This document shows positions 9,013-18,100 of a stretch of 64,000 nt of DNA, one piece after another. Every line of letters begins with the position of its first letter. Position 1 is the stretch's first letter. The notes below the pieces were generated by a model that worked only from the letters and a program-made list of their open reading frames with translations, made no database searches and had not been told where the DNA came from. This DNA is from Bradyrhizobium sp. URHD0069. Lineage in GTDB: Bacteria; Pseudomonadota; Alphaproteobacteria; Rhizobiales; Xanthobacteraceae. Location of the stretch: assembly GCF_000701345.1 (NCBI RefSeq), contig NZ_JNIJ01000039.1:1-64000 (forward strand), given 5' to 3'. The translations under genes were made by a program, and so were the position numbers.

Positions 9013-9993
9013 ATGGCGGTTTACACCGACGTCGCCGCCGACGAGCTTGCGGAATTTTTGAGCCATTACGACATCGGCGAATTGTTGTCCTACAAGGGCA
9101 TCGCCGAGGGCGTCGAGAACTCCAACTTCCTGCTGCACACAACGGCCGGTTCGTTCTTCCTCACGCTGTATGAAAAGCGCGTGGCGGTCGGCGACCTTCC
9201 GTTCTTCCTCGGGCTGATGGGACATCTCGCCGGTCACGGCATCGTCTGCCCGCAGCCGGTGAAAACGCGTGGCGGCGAAACGCTCGGCAGGCTCGCCGGC
9301 CGGCCCGCGGCGATCATCGATTTCCTCGAAGGCGTGTGGCCGCGCAAGCCCAACGCCGCGCATTGCGCCGCGGTCGGCCAGGCGCTGGCAAAACTGCATC
9401 TGGCGGGCCGCGATTTTCCGATGAAGCGCGCCAACGCGCTCTCGGTATCGGGTTGGCGTCCGCTGTTCGATCAGGCGGCGCCGCGCGCCGATACGCTTCA
9501 GCACGGCTTGCGGCAGCTAATGAGCGATGAACTCGATCATCTCGAAAAAACCTGGCCTAAGAATCTCCCTGAAGGCGTGATTCATGCCGACGCGTTTCCA
9601 GACAATGTGCTGTTTCTCGGCGAGAGGCTCTCGGGCCTGATCGATTTCTATTTCGCCTGCAACGATATCCTCGCTTACGACATTGCGATCTGCCTCAACG
9701 CCTGGTGTTTCGAGGTCGATCATTCCTTCAATGTCACCAAGGCACGCGCATTCCTCAACGCCTACGGCCGTGAGCGGAAATTGTCCGACGCCGAGCAGGA
9801 CGCCCTGCCGTTGTTGGCGCGCGGCGCTGCGCTGCGAATTCTGCTGACGCGTCTAGTCGACTGGTTCAACGTTCCGCCGGGCGCAATGGTAAAACCCAAG
9901 GACCCGCTCGAATATTTCCGCAAGCTGCGCTTCCAGCAGAGCGTTGCCAGCATGCGCGACTACGGCGTCGCAGCCTCGGGGCTGGTGGCGTGA
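9013..9993 (+). CDS. thrB: Homoserine kinase, ThrB type II (APH fold)
   Basis: A 326-residue enzyme phosphorylating homoserine in threonine synthesis. It is the aminoglycoside-phosphotransferase-like form found in Alphaproteobacteria and Pseudomonas, not the GHMP-kinase ThrB of E. coli. GVENSNFLLHTTAGSFFLTL starts the N-lobe; the catalytic loop is VIHADAFPDNVLFLGERLSG (near 190) followed by LIDFYFACNDILAYDIAICL, giving the HADxFPDN and metal-binding Asp of the fold. Five nt after ispH and overlapping rnhA by 4 nt (GTGA), so translational coupling is likely. Confidence 0.93.
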   Translation: MAVYTDVAADELAEFLSHYDIGELLSYKGIAEGVENSNFLLHTTAGSFFLTLYEKRVAVGDLPFFLGLMGHLAGHGIVCPQPVKTRGGETLGRLAGRPAAIIDFLEGVWPRKPNAAHCAAVGQALAKLHLAGRDFPMKRANALSVSGWRPLFDQAAPRADTLQHGLRQLMSDELDHLEKTWPKNLPEGVIHADAFPDNVLFLGERLSGLIDFYFACNDILAYDIAICLNAWCFEVDHSFNVTKARAFLNAYGRERKLSDAEQDALPLLARGAALRILLTRLVDWFNVPPGAMVKPKDPLEYFRKLRFQQSVASMRDYGVAASGLVA

Positions 9994-10454
9994 GTTCGCC
10001 TCCGTCGGTTATCATTCACACCGATGGCGCGTGCTCGGGCAATCCCGGGCCGGGCGGCTGGGGCGCCATCCTGAAATTCGGCGACTTCGAAAAGGAATTG
10101 AAGGGCGGCGAGGCACGTACCACCAACAACCGCATGGAACTGATGGCGGCGATCTCCGCCCTGGAAGCTCTGAAGAAACCCTGCACGGTCGATCTCTACA
10201 CCGACAGCCAGTACGTCCGTCAGGGCATCACCGGCTGGATCCATGGCTGGAAGAAGAACGGCTGGCGTACCTCGGACAAGAAGCCGGTCAAGAACGTCGA
10301 TCTGTGGCAGCGCCTCGATGCCGCCCTGAAGACGCACGATGTACGCTGGCACTGGGTCAAGGGCCATGCCGGCCACGACGTCAACGAACGCGCCGATCAG
10401 CTGGCGCGCGATGGCGTTGCCATGGCGCGGTTGAAGACTAGGCTGAGAGATTAG
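9990..10454 (+). CDS. rnhA: Ribonuclease HI
   Basis: A 154-residue cytoplasmic nuclease that cuts the RNA of RNA-DNA hybrids. The four catalytic acidic residues are visible: Asp in IHTDGACSGNPGPGGWGAIL, Glu in TTNNRMELMAAISAL, Asp in DLYTDSQYVRQGI and Asp in HDVNERADQLA. The basic handle WKKNGWRTSDKKPVKN is intact. The start is GTG, overlapping the thrB stop by 4 nt. Full family length. Confidence 0.96.
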   Translation: MSSPPSVIIHTDGACSGNPGPGGWGAILKFGDFEKELKGGEARTTNNRMELMAAISALEALKKPCTVDLYTDSQYVRQGITGWIHGWKKNGWRTSDKKPVKNVDLWQRLDAALKTHDVRWHWVKGHAGHDVNERADQLARDGVAMARLKTRLRD

Positions 10455-10460
10455 TCGCCG

Positions 10461-10604
10461 CTTTGCCCTCTCCCCTTGTGGGGGAGGGTGGCGCCTCACG
10501 GAGTGAGGCGACGGGTGAGGTGTTCTCACCGCGGATAAAGACCCCTCATCCGGCGCGGATTTCGTCCGCGCCACCTTCTCCCACAAGGGGAGAAGGGAAG
10601 CAAA
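10461..10604. repeat. Large inverted repeat between convergent genes
   Basis: CCCTCTCCCCTTGTGGGGGA on the left pairs with TCCCACAAGGGGAGAAGGG on the right, about 100 bp apart, with inner CTCACGGAGTGAG and CGGCGCGGATTTCGTCCGCG hairpins. This is the CCCTCTCCCC-type repeat abundant in rhizobial genomes and may also act as a bidirectional transcript end for rnhA and the peroxiredoxin gene. Confidence 0.8.
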
Positions 10605-10631
10605 AGCCGGCCGACGACGAAGAAGCGGCGC

Positions 10632-11117
10632 TTACAGTTGCGCCAGCAGCGTCTCGCCGCCGGAAACCTCGACCTTGCCGGGCGCCGGCTCGAGATTGAG
10701 CTGCTTGACCACGCCGTCATCCACCAGCATCGAATAGCGCTTGGAGCGGATGCCAAGGCCGTTGCCGGAAGCGTCGAGCTCCATGCCGATCGCCTTGGTG
10801 AATTCGGCGTTGCCGTCGGCGAGGAATACGGCTTCGTCGCGCTGGTCGGTGTCGCGCTTCCAGGCGTTCATGACAAAGGCGTCGTTGACGGAGATGATCG
10901 CGATCGTGTTCACGCCCTTGTCCTTGATGGCGTAGGCGTTGAGAAAAATGCTCGGCAGATGCATCTTGTGGCAGGTGCCGGTGTAGGCGCCGGGCACCGC
11001 GAACAGCGCGACCTTCTTGCCCTTGAAGATGTCGTCGGTGGTCCTGACCTGCAGACCTTCTGCCGTCAACACGCGAAGCTTGGCATCGGGCAGCTTGTCG
11101 CCAACTTTGATGGTCAT
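10632..11117 (-). CDS. Peroxiredoxin, Prx5/AhpE-like redoxin
   Basis: A 161-residue thiol peroxidase. The peroxidatic site is FAVPGAYTGTCHKMHLPSIF with Cys near residue 49 in the Prx5-type PGxxTxxC motif. NTIAIISVNDAFVMNAWKRD and ADGNAEFTKAIGMELD are further Prx5 blocks, and the resolving arginine lies in IRSKRYSMLVDDG. The ATG at 11117 has GGGAGA 8 nt upstream; an in-frame TTG 6 nt earlier is less likely. Expected to reduce H2O2 and alkyl hydroperoxides with glutaredoxin or thioredoxin. Stand-alone. Confidence 0.9.
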   Translation of the reverse strand: MTIKVGDKLPDAKLRVLTAEGLQVRTTDDIFKGKKVALFAVPGAYTGTCHKMHLPSIFLNAYAIKDKGVNTIAIISVNDAFVMNAWKRDTDQRDEAVFLADGNAEFTKAIGMELDASGNGLGIRSKRYSMLVDDGVVKQLNLEPAPGKVEVSGGETLLAQL

Positions 11118-11214
11118 CGTCAATTCTCCCTGGATGTGCGGGGATGTCTTAAAGCATTTTCCGGGGGGATGGAAAGCGGTTCACAGCGGTTTGCTGGAGG
11201 CAAGGCCGGGACCT

Positions 11215-11301
11215 TTCAACGTCATTGCGAGGAGCGAAGCGACGAAGCAATCCAGCTTGCTGATGTAAAGCTGGATTGCTTCGCTTCGCTCGCAATGACG
11301 G
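11215..11301. repeat. Inverted repeat, ATTGCGAGGAGCGAAGCGAC type
   Basis: ATTGCGAGGAGCGAAGCGAC and GAAGCAATCCAGC on the left mirror GCTGGATTGCTTCGCTTCGC and TCGCAATGACG on the right around a centre near 11262. The same words recur at 37206-37327. A well-known rhizobial intergenic palindrome family. Confidence 0.85.
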
Positions 11302-11312
11302 TGGAGTCGATC

Positions 11313-12998
11313 CTATGCCGCCGCGGCCTTCTTTTCGTCGCGCAATTCGCGGCGCAGGATCTTCCCGACATTGGTCTTCGGCAGGGAGGTCCTGAACTCG
11401 ATCAGCTTCGGGACCTTGTAGTTGGTCAGTTGGGTGCCGCAGAATTTGATGATGTCTTCGGCGGTGACGAGGGGATCCTTCTTCACCACAAACGCCTTGA
11501 CCGCTTCGCCCGAACGCGCGTCCTCGACGCCGATCACGGCGCATTCCAGCACGCCGGGGTGGCTGGCGATCACTTCCTCGACCTCGTTGGGATAGACGTT
11601 AAAGCCCGACACCAAGATCATATCCTTCTTGCGGTCGACGATCTTGGTGTAGCCGTCCGGCGTCATCACGCCGATATCGCCGGTGCGGAAGTAGCCATCC
11701 GCGGTCATCACATTTGCGGTCTCTTCAGGCCGGTTCCAGTAACCGGCCATCACCTGCGGGCCTTTGGCGCAGATTTCGCCGGGCTGGCCGAGCGGCACTT
11801 CGTTGCCGTTGTCGTCGCGGATCGAGATATAGGTCGACGGCACGGGAATGCCGATCGAGCCGGAGAACTTGTCGGTATCCGCGGGGTTGCAGGTCAGCGT
11901 CGGCGAGGTTTCCGACAGGCCATAACCCTCGGACAGCGCACAGCCGGTCGTCTTTAGCCAGGCCTCCGCGACGGATTTCTGCGTGGCCATGCCGCCGCCG
12001 TTGGAGATTTTCAGCTTGGAGAAATCGACCTTGTCGAAGCCGGGCGTGTTCAACAGGCCATTGTAGAGCGTGTTGACCGCCGGAAAAAAGTTGACCTGGT
12101 ATTTCATCAGCTCCTTGACGAAGCCGGCCATGTCGCGCGGGTTGGGAATCAACAGATTGGTGCTGCCGGCGCGCACCCCCAGCAGAAAGCAGGCCGTCAG
12201 CGCGAAGATGTGATAGAGCGGCAGCGCGCAAACGATGATCATCGGGTCGACATGCGGCGGCCTTTTCAGCGCCGGCTGCACCCAGGCGTCGTTCTGCAGC
12301 ACGTTGGCGAGAATGTTGCGATGGAGCAGCGTCGCTCCCTTGGAGAGGCCGGTGGTGCCGCCGGTATATTGCAGGAAGGCGACATCGTCGGGCGCGATCT
12401 TCGGCTTGTTGAACTGCATGCTACGGCCGGCCGCCAGCGCCTCGTTGAAGCTCACGGCGCCCGGAATTGAATAGGCCGGCACCATCTTCTTCACCCGCCG
12501 CACCACCAGATTGACGATCACGCCTTTCAATCCAAGCAGATCGCCCATGCTGCCGATGATGACGTGCTTGATCGCGGTCCGGGCGATCACCTGCTGTACG
12601 GTGGTCGCAAAGTTTTCGAGAACGATGATCGCCTCGGCGCCGGAGTCCTTGAGTTGATGTTCAAGCTCGCGCGGCGTGTAGAGCGGATTGACGTTCACCA
12701 CCGCGTAGCCGGCGCGCAGCACGGCGGAGGTCGATACCGGATATTGCAACACATTTGGCATCATCAGCGCGACGCGTGCGCCTTTTTGCAGGCCCTTGCT
12801 CTGCAAATAGGCTGCGAGTGCCACCGACATCTCGTCGAGATCACGATAGGTTATCGACTTGTCCATGCAGATGAAGGCTTTGCGGTCGCTGAATTTCGCA
12901 AAGCTTTCTTCCAGCAGTTCCACAAGTGATGTGTACTGGGCCACATCGATATCGGCGGGCACGCCGGCCGGGTATTGCTTGAGCCAGATGCGCTCCAT
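11313..12998 (-). CDS. fadD: Long-chain fatty acid--CoA ligase
   Basis: A 561-residue acyl-CoA synthetase (ANL superfamily). The AMP-binding signature is LQYTGGTTGLSKGATLLHRN near 210, followed by GYGLSETSPTLTCNP, DGYFRTGDIGVMTPDGYTKI (FACS signature) and VDRKKDMILVSGFNVYPNEV; the catalytic lysine motif is LPKTNVGKILRREL at the C-terminus. A hydrophobic stretch near 165-185 may associate with the membrane. GAGGGG lies 8-9 nt before the ATG. Activates fatty acids for beta-oxidation; the etfBA/hbd genes for the same pathway are at the far end of the window. Stand-alone, with a palindromic repeat on each side. Confidence 0.92.
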   Translation of the reverse strand: MERIWLKQYPAGVPADIDVAQYTSLVELLEESFAKFSDRKAFICMDKSITYRDLDEMSVALAAYLQSKGLQKGARVALMMPNVLQYPVSTSAVLRAGYAVVNVNPLYTPRELEHQLKDSGAEAIIVLENFATTVQQVIARTAIKHVIIGSMGDLLGLKGVIVNLVVRRVKKMVPAYSIPGAVSFNEALAAGRSMQFNKPKIAPDDVAFLQYTGGTTGLSKGATLLHRNILANVLQNDAWVQPALKRPPHVDPMIIVCALPLYHIFALTACFLLGVRAGSTNLLIPNPRDMAGFVKELMKYQVNFFPAVNTLYNGLLNTPGFDKVDFSKLKISNGGGMATQKSVAEAWLKTTGCALSEGYGLSETSPTLTCNPADTDKFSGSIGIPVPSTYISIRDDNGNEVPLGQPGEICAKGPQVMAGYWNRPEETANVMTADGYFRTGDIGVMTPDGYTKIVDRKKDMILVSGFNVYPNEVEEVIASHPGVLECAVIGVEDARSGEAVKAFVVKKDPLVTAEDIIKFCGTQLTNYKVPKLIEFRTSLPKTNVGKILRRELRDEKKAAAA

Positions 12999-13019
12999 GG
13001 TATTTCCCCTCTCGGTTTA

Positions 13020-13130
13020 GAGCCTGATCGGTTCTGATCAGAACCGCGGCTCTAACTTTTGTTTTGACGCGTTTTCTTCACGCGAACCGGTACCCACTTC
13101 GCTCAAAAACGCTATGGTCCCCGTTTCTTG
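13020..13130. repeat. Repeat upstream of fadD with perfect 16-bp palindrome
   Basis: GGTTCTGATCAGAACC at 13030-13045 is a perfect palindrome, framed by AGAGCC and GGCTCT arms. It is followed by GCGTTTTCTTCACGCGAACC and GGTACCCACTTCGCTCAAAA, words typical of a repeat family in Bradyrhizobium. Its place 20-30 nt before fadD makes an operator role possible, but the repeat family explains it equally well. Confidence 0.55.
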
Positions 13131-13245
13131 GGACGGGACGCCTTGTTTTGGACAGTATTGAGCAATGCGGCGGCTTATGGCAAGCGGCAGCGCGAAATGA
13201 CGCATCGTCGGCTAATTAAGGGCCGTCGGTCCGGCCGGCCGAGGC

Positions 13246-14739
13246 TTAAGGGCGTGGAGCGGCGACGGTCTTTTGATCCGCCGGCTTGGTCTCGGTCGTG
13301 CTCTTGGGTTTGGGCGAAGGCTTTGCCGCAGCCGGCTTGGCGGCAGGCTTGTCGCCCGCGGCCACCGGCTTTTCGCCAGCTTTTGGCTTTGTATCCGGCT
13401 TCGCATCCGGTTTGGCATTCGCGTGTCTGACGGCGGCCGGTTTGGCAACCGATTTCGGCTCGGACTTGGCATCCTTGCCGGTATCCTTCCCAGTATCCTT
13501 GGCTTCGGTCTTCGGCTCAGTCGCGGCATCAGGCTTTTTCCCGGCAACCCGCGACTTCTTTTTTTCACGACGTTGGATCGTCTGCTTTTCGGCGTCCGCA
13601 GCCACCACGGCAATCAACGCGGGGCCGGTCTTGGACGGACCGGTATAGACGGGGATCGGCTCCGAGGGCGTGGCCGCCGCCGCCAGCAATTCCGACGGCT
13701 TCGCCATCGGCGGCTGGAGCCCGGCGGTGAAAAACGTCATCACGGCGGCTTCGCCGCTGCTGGAGCCGCTGGCGCCGGCGTTGCTTGCGACGGTGTCCTC
13801 ATCCTCGTCGGTTGCAGGCCGTTTGCGTTTTTTGCCGCACATCTCGTCGCGCAGGTTCGGTGGCGAGGCATCGATCGGCACCAGATTGTCGACGGTACCC
13901 AGCGAAGGGCGCAACCACGTCAGCGTATTGTTGGCAAAGCCGCGCTCAAGCAATTGCGCGGCCCGCACCGCGCGCATCTGGCCCGATGAAGCGCCGAGCA
14001 CCACCGCGATCAGCCGTTTGCCATTGCGTGTGGCCGACGCCACCAGATTGTAACCGGACGCGCAGATGAAGCCGGTCTTGAAGCCATCGGCGCCCGGGTA
14101 GCGTCCGATCAGCTTGTTGAAATTCTGCGTGACCTTGCGGCCGTAACGGATCGAGGGAATGTGCACGAAGTATTCGTATTCCGACAGATCGCGGATGATG
14201 GCGCGGGCAAGGATCGCGAGATCGCGCGCCGACGTGATCTGGCCTTCCGCGGGCAGGCCGTTCGGGTTGACGTAGCTCGTCTGCGTCATGCCGAGCCGCT
14301 GCGCTGCCTGGTTCATTTGAGCCGAAAAACCATCGATCGAACCGCCGACGCCCTCGGCCAGCACCACGGCCATGTCGTTGGCCGACTTCACCATCATCAT
14401 CTTGAGCGCGTTATCGACGGTGACTTGAGTCCCCGGCCGGAAACCCATCTTCGATGGCGACTGCGCGGCCGCGGTCGGCGATACCGTCAACAACGTATCG
14501 AGCGAGAGGCGCCCATCCTTGACGGTCTTGAGCGTGAGATAGGCCGTCATCAGCTTGGTCACCGATGCCGGATACCACGGGTAGGTCGCGTTCTCCGCCT
14601 GCAGCACCTTTCCGGTATCGGCCTCGACGACCAGCAGCGCTTCCGCATGCACAACGCGCGGCACAAGAACGCTGAGCGCTGCGACAAGAACAATCCAGCT
14701 CAACGATGGCTTGCGAAGCAACGGGCGAAGAAAATGCAC
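13246..14739 (-). CDS. D-alanyl-D-alanine carboxypeptidase with long Lys/Ala/Pro tail
   Basis: A 497-residue periplasmic S11 penicillin-binding protein that trims peptidoglycan stem peptides. The signal peptide ends near VVHA (residue 32). The catalytic motifs are SVTK (near 60), SAN (near 118, in VKSANDMAVVLAEG) and KTG in GADGFKTGFICASGYNL (near 222). The catalytic domain ends near 290. The last 130 residues are low-complexity Lys/Ala/Pro-rich sequence (KTEAKDTGKDTGKDAKSEPK and similar), which may contact the cell wall or DNA-free periplasmic polyanions. No amphipathic C-terminal membrane anchor is seen. Stand-alone. Confidence 0.88.
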   Translation of the reverse strand: MHFLRPLLRKPSLSWIVLVAALSVLVPRVVHAEALLVVEADTGKVLQAENATYPWYPASVTKLMTAYLTLKTVKDGRLSLDTLLTVSPTAAAQSPSKMGFRPGTQVTVDNALKMMMVKSANDMAVVLAEGVGGSIDGFSAQMNQAAQRLGMTQTSYVNPNGLPAEGQITSARDLAILARAIIRDLSEYEYFVHIPSIRYGRKVTQNFNKLIGRYPGADGFKTGFICASGYNLVASATRNGKRLIAVVLGASSGQMRAVRAAQLLERGFANNTLTWLRPSLGTVDNLVPIDASPPNLRDEMCGKKRKRPATDEDEDTVASNAGASGSSSGEAAVMTFFTAGLQPPMAKPSELLAAAATPSEPIPVYTGPSKTGPALIAVVAADAEKQTIQRREKKKSRVAGKKPDAATEPKTEAKDTGKDTGKDAKSEPKSVAKPAAVRHANAKPDAKPDTKPKAGEKPVAAGDKPAAKPAAAKPSPKPKSTTETKPADQKTVAAPRP

Positions 14740-14917
14740 TATGCGATTCCGGTGTTTGAGACCGCCTCTGATAGAGGAGGTCCGGCATGTGACGTTCGGG
14801 TTTCAATCGTCTCCGGCGCCGCGGCTACGGCGCCTGCAAACCTATACCGGCTTGCCGGTTTGGAACAGAGGCCGGCTGATCAAATCCTCGACCAAATAGG
14901 CGCAATTTCGGCGAGAC

Positions 14918-16723
14918 TTAAACCCCAATAGCGCCGCTGCTTGTTTTCTGCGCATGAACGCCGGCCCGCGCACTCTCCTGAACCATGAATTGAGCCCTTG
15001 CAAGTTCCGCAAAACGGCCGCCTTTCGCCACCAGTTCATCGAAAGTTCCGCTTTCGATCACGCGTCCGCCGTCGAACACCAGGATGCGCGTGGCGTTGCG
15101 GATGGTGGAGAGCCGGTGAGCGATCACGAACGTCGTGCGTCCCTTCATCACTTCGTCCAGCGCTGCGTTGACCCTGGCTTCGGTGACGGCATCGAGCGCG
15201 CTGGTCGCCTCGTCGAGGATCAGGATTGGCGGATCCTTCAAGAGCGCCCGCGCGATCGACAGTCGCTGCCGCTCGCCGCCCGATAGCATGCGCCCGCGCT
15301 CGCCGGCATTGGTTTCGAATCCCTGCTCGCTGCGTTCGATGAATTCCAGCGCCTGCGCGCGAGCCGCCGCGGTCCGCATCTCCTCATCGGTGGCGTCCGG
15401 CTTGCCGACGCGCAGATTGTCGGCGATCGAACGATTGAACAGCAGGGCCTCCTGAAACACCACGCCGATATTCCGCCGCAGCGCCGTCAACGTCAGGCCG
15501 CGAACGTCCATGCCGTCGATCTTGATGATGCCCGACTGCGGATCGAACGCGCGATGCAGCAAGGCGATCGCGGTCGATTTGCCGGCGCCGGTCGGGCCGA
15601 CCAGAGCAATGGTCTGGCCGGGCAGCGCGGTGAAGGACAGGTCTTCGACCGCCGGGCGCTTGCCGTCATAAGAAAACGAGACGTCGTTGAATTCGACCAG
15701 GCCGGAGAGCCGCCCGGTATCGATCGCATCGGGCCGGTCGCGCACCGCGGGCACGGCGTCCAGCACGTTGAAGAATTCCTGCAGCCGCGGCGCCTCCATG
15801 AATACGCTATTGATGAAGCTGACGACCTGTTCGAGTTTCTGGATCAGCATGGTGGCGAAGCTCACGAACATCACGATTTCGCCGATGGTGGTGAGTCCCC
15901 GTTCGTGCAGCGCGATGCCGACGGCAAAGATCGCCAGCACCGTGATGGTGGTCGACGCGCGGGTGATGACCGTGACCAGCGCCCACCACGACAGTACCGG
16001 CATCTGCACCGCCAATAGCCTATCGGCGACGAAGCGCAGTCCCTGCACTTCGGCCTGGATACGCACAAAACTTTGCACCAGCGCCACATTGCCGAGCGCG
16101 TCGGAGGCGCGCGCGGAGAGGTCGCTGTAATGCGCCTCGACCTCGTTCTGCATGCCGTAGGTCTTGCGCACCACCAGCGTGGTCAGCACCGTGAACACCA
16201 CGCACAGGACGAACAGCAGGATCGCGAGCCGCCAGTTCAAGTAAAACGCCAGCGGCAGCAACACCACCAGCGACATGATCGCTGCGAAATGCTCGCGGAA
16301 AAATCCGAGCCACAGCCGCCACAACGAATCGGTGCCGTTCAGCATCACCTTCATCAGGCGGCCGGAATGGGTGCCGGTATGAAAGGTCAGCGGCAATTGC
16401 ATGATGTGCTCGAAATAATTCGTCAGCACCGCCTGGCGCTGGCGATGCGCCAGCCGATCGGCGTGCAGCGCGACCGCGGCGCTACACCCGATGGTGAACA
16501 GGCCGAACGCCGCCCAGGCCGCCAGCAGCGGCCAGGCCGGCGACCATCCATGCGGATCGGTGGACGGCTTATTGGAGAGCACATCGACGATGCGGCCGAA
16601 CAGCACCGGTTCGGCGAATTGCGCGCCGGCCAGCAGCAGATTGGCGGCGGCGAGTATCCAGCCGAGTCGCGCCTCTTTGCCGAGTAGCTCAAGGACGCGC
16701 GCATAAAGCCGAAGCAGGGACAT
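14918..16723 (-). CDS. ndvA: ABC exporter, NdvA/ChvA-like (cyclic beta-glucan type)
   Basis: A 601-residue half-transporter with permease and ATPase fused. Six membrane segments lie in residues 15-310 and include QLPLTFHTGTHSGRLMKVML, LNGTDSLWRLWLGFFREHFA and WWALVTVITRASTTITVLAI. The ATPase has Walker A LVGPTGAGKSTAIALLHRAF (near 370), signature MLSGGERQRLSIARALL (near 485), Walker B PILILDEATSALDA and the H-loop FVIAHRLSTI. Length and permease sequence fit the glucan exporter group (NdvA/ChvA), although homologues may export other substrates and no glucan synthase ndvB is in the window. Stand-alone. Confidence 0.82.
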   Translation of the reverse strand: MSLLRLYARVLELLGKEARLGWILAAANLLLAGAQFAEPVLFGRIVDVLSNKPSTDPHGWSPAWPLLAAWAAFGLFTIGCSAAVALHADRLAHRQRQAVLTNYFEHIMQLPLTFHTGTHSGRLMKVMLNGTDSLWRLWLGFFREHFAAIMSLVVLLPLAFYLNWRLAILLFVLCVVFTVLTTLVVRKTYGMQNEVEAHYSDLSARASDALGNVALVQSFVRIQAEVQGLRFVADRLLAVQMPVLSWWALVTVITRASTTITVLAIFAVGIALHERGLTTIGEIVMFVSFATMLIQKLEQVVSFINSVFMEAPRLQEFFNVLDAVPAVRDRPDAIDTGRLSGLVEFNDVSFSYDGKRPAVEDLSFTALPGQTIALVGPTGAGKSTAIALLHRAFDPQSGIIKIDGMDVRGLTLTALRRNIGVVFQEALLFNRSIADNLRVGKPDATDEEMRTAAARAQALEFIERSEQGFETNAGERGRMLSGGERQRLSIARALLKDPPILILDEATSALDAVTEARVNAALDEVMKGRTTFVIAHRLSTIRNATRILVFDGGRVIESGTFDELVAKGGRFAELARAQFMVQESARAGVHAQKTSSGAIGV

Positions 16724-16813
16724 GCTGTTACGGACTCAAAACAGGGGAGGAAGATTCGACCTGTATTCTAATCAGGGATCGTTGGGGAGATACAGCGTCC
16801 GCTGACGTTTTGC

Positions 16814-17872
16814 TCAATTGATCAGGCGGCCGTCCCGTGGAGGCAGGAACGAATCGTCGAAAATATCGGCCGCGAACGGCCGTTTCTGAAACTTGAAATC
16901 CTCAGCGATTTGATCGATCGAGCGGTCGAAGCGAGCGGGATCGATGCCGCCAAGGCCGTTGCGCTGCACTTCGCCGGTGACGATGTTGTCGCGAATCAAG
17001 GTGCGCAGGCGCTCCAGCTCGAGGTCGCGCGATCCGTCGTCCATCCGCTTGACGACCTCATCCACGGCTCGCCCGGGGTCCTTGATCGCTAGATGCGTGC
17101 CGGCGATCACCGCGCGCAGGAAGCCTTTCACCGCCTCGGGCTTGGTGGCCGCGAAGGACGGATTGACGATCACCGCGAATCCGTAGGCCTCGCAGCCATA
17201 ATCCGCGTATCGAAGCACCGCGAGGTCATTTGCCGGAATGCCGCGATCTCTCAAGTTGACCGCCGATAGATATGAAAATCCGGTCACGGCATCAACCTGA
17301 CCGGCCGACAGGATCGGTTCGCGCACAGCGGCGCTGATGGTGTTCTGCTTCACGCTCGCGATCTTGATACCATTTTGCCGCGCCAGCGCCGGCCATAACC
17401 GAATCGAAAGGTCGCCCTCGGCGACGCCGAGAGTTTTGCCTTGAATATCGGAGAGCGCGTGGATGCCCCGGCTTTTGCGGGCAACGATCGCATAGGGTGA
17501 TTGGTTGAATAGCACGAACACCGCTTTGACGGGCGGCACGCCTGACTTGTCGCGAAAACGGATCAGCTCGTTGATATCGACCAGCGCGAAATCGCTGTCA
17601 CCGGCGGCGATGCGCGCGATCGCGTCCTTTGATCCGCTGGCGACATTGCTCGTAACCGCGAGACCCTCGGCGCTAAAGAAACCGGCGACCGAGGCCAGCA
17701 CGAAGGGGGCCACGCTCGCATCGATCGGGCGATCGGAGGAAAATTGGACCGCGATCGGTTGCCGAATCTCGCCCGCGGCCCGGACCTCTCCCGCGCCAAG
17801 GCAGGCAAATCCGAGCAGGCTTATCAGCGAAGCCAAAATGCAGCGGAGACCAATTGTCAGACTTGCGTGCAT
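16814..17872 (-). CDS. ABC-type substrate-binding protein (SsuA/NMT1-like)
   Basis: A 352-residue periplasmic protein from ATG 17872; residues 1-33 are a signal peptide (LASLISLLGFACLGAGEVRA). The mature part has the NMT1/SsuA-type fold: FFSAEGLAVTSNVASGSKDA, FVLFNQSPYAIVARKSRGIH, LSDIQGKTLGVAEGDLSIRL and AVNLRDRGIPANDLAVLRYA. Such proteins bind sulfonates, nitrate, pyrimidine precursors or similar small molecules. No permease or ATPase gene is adjacent, so this is an orphan receptor whose ligand cannot be told from context. Confidence 0.8.
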   Translation of the reverse strand: MHASLTIGLRCILASLISLLGFACLGAGEVRAAGEIRQPIAVQFSSDRPIDASVAPFVLASVAGFFSAEGLAVTSNVASGSKDAIARIAAGDSDFALVDINELIRFRDKSGVPPVKAVFVLFNQSPYAIVARKSRGIHALSDIQGKTLGVAEGDLSIRLWPALARQNGIKIASVKQNTISAAVREPILSAGQVDAVTGFSYLSAVNLRDRGIPANDLAVLRYADYGCEAYGFAVIVNPSFAATKPEAVKGFLRAVIAGTHLAIKDPGRAVDEVVKRMDDGSRDLELERLRTLIRDNIVTGEVQRNGLGGIDPARFDRSIDQIAEDFKFQKRPFAADIFDDSFLPPRDGRLIN

Positions 17873-18100
17873 TGGGTTACGCCGGGACCGGACCGCAGTT
17901 GCCGCGCCGGGTATGTCTGTTTGATGACAGCCGAAGCGGCGGTGACGCGCATTCTGTCGGATGAATTCTGAACGGTCGATGAGCGCCATGGTTTCGCCAC
18001 CTATCGTTCAGCCTGCATTCGGATTCGGGAACCTAAGATGCACCCGGTGGTTAGCTACAGGAGGGGCCTGCGAGGCCAGGCTGCCACGGAGGACATCGAG

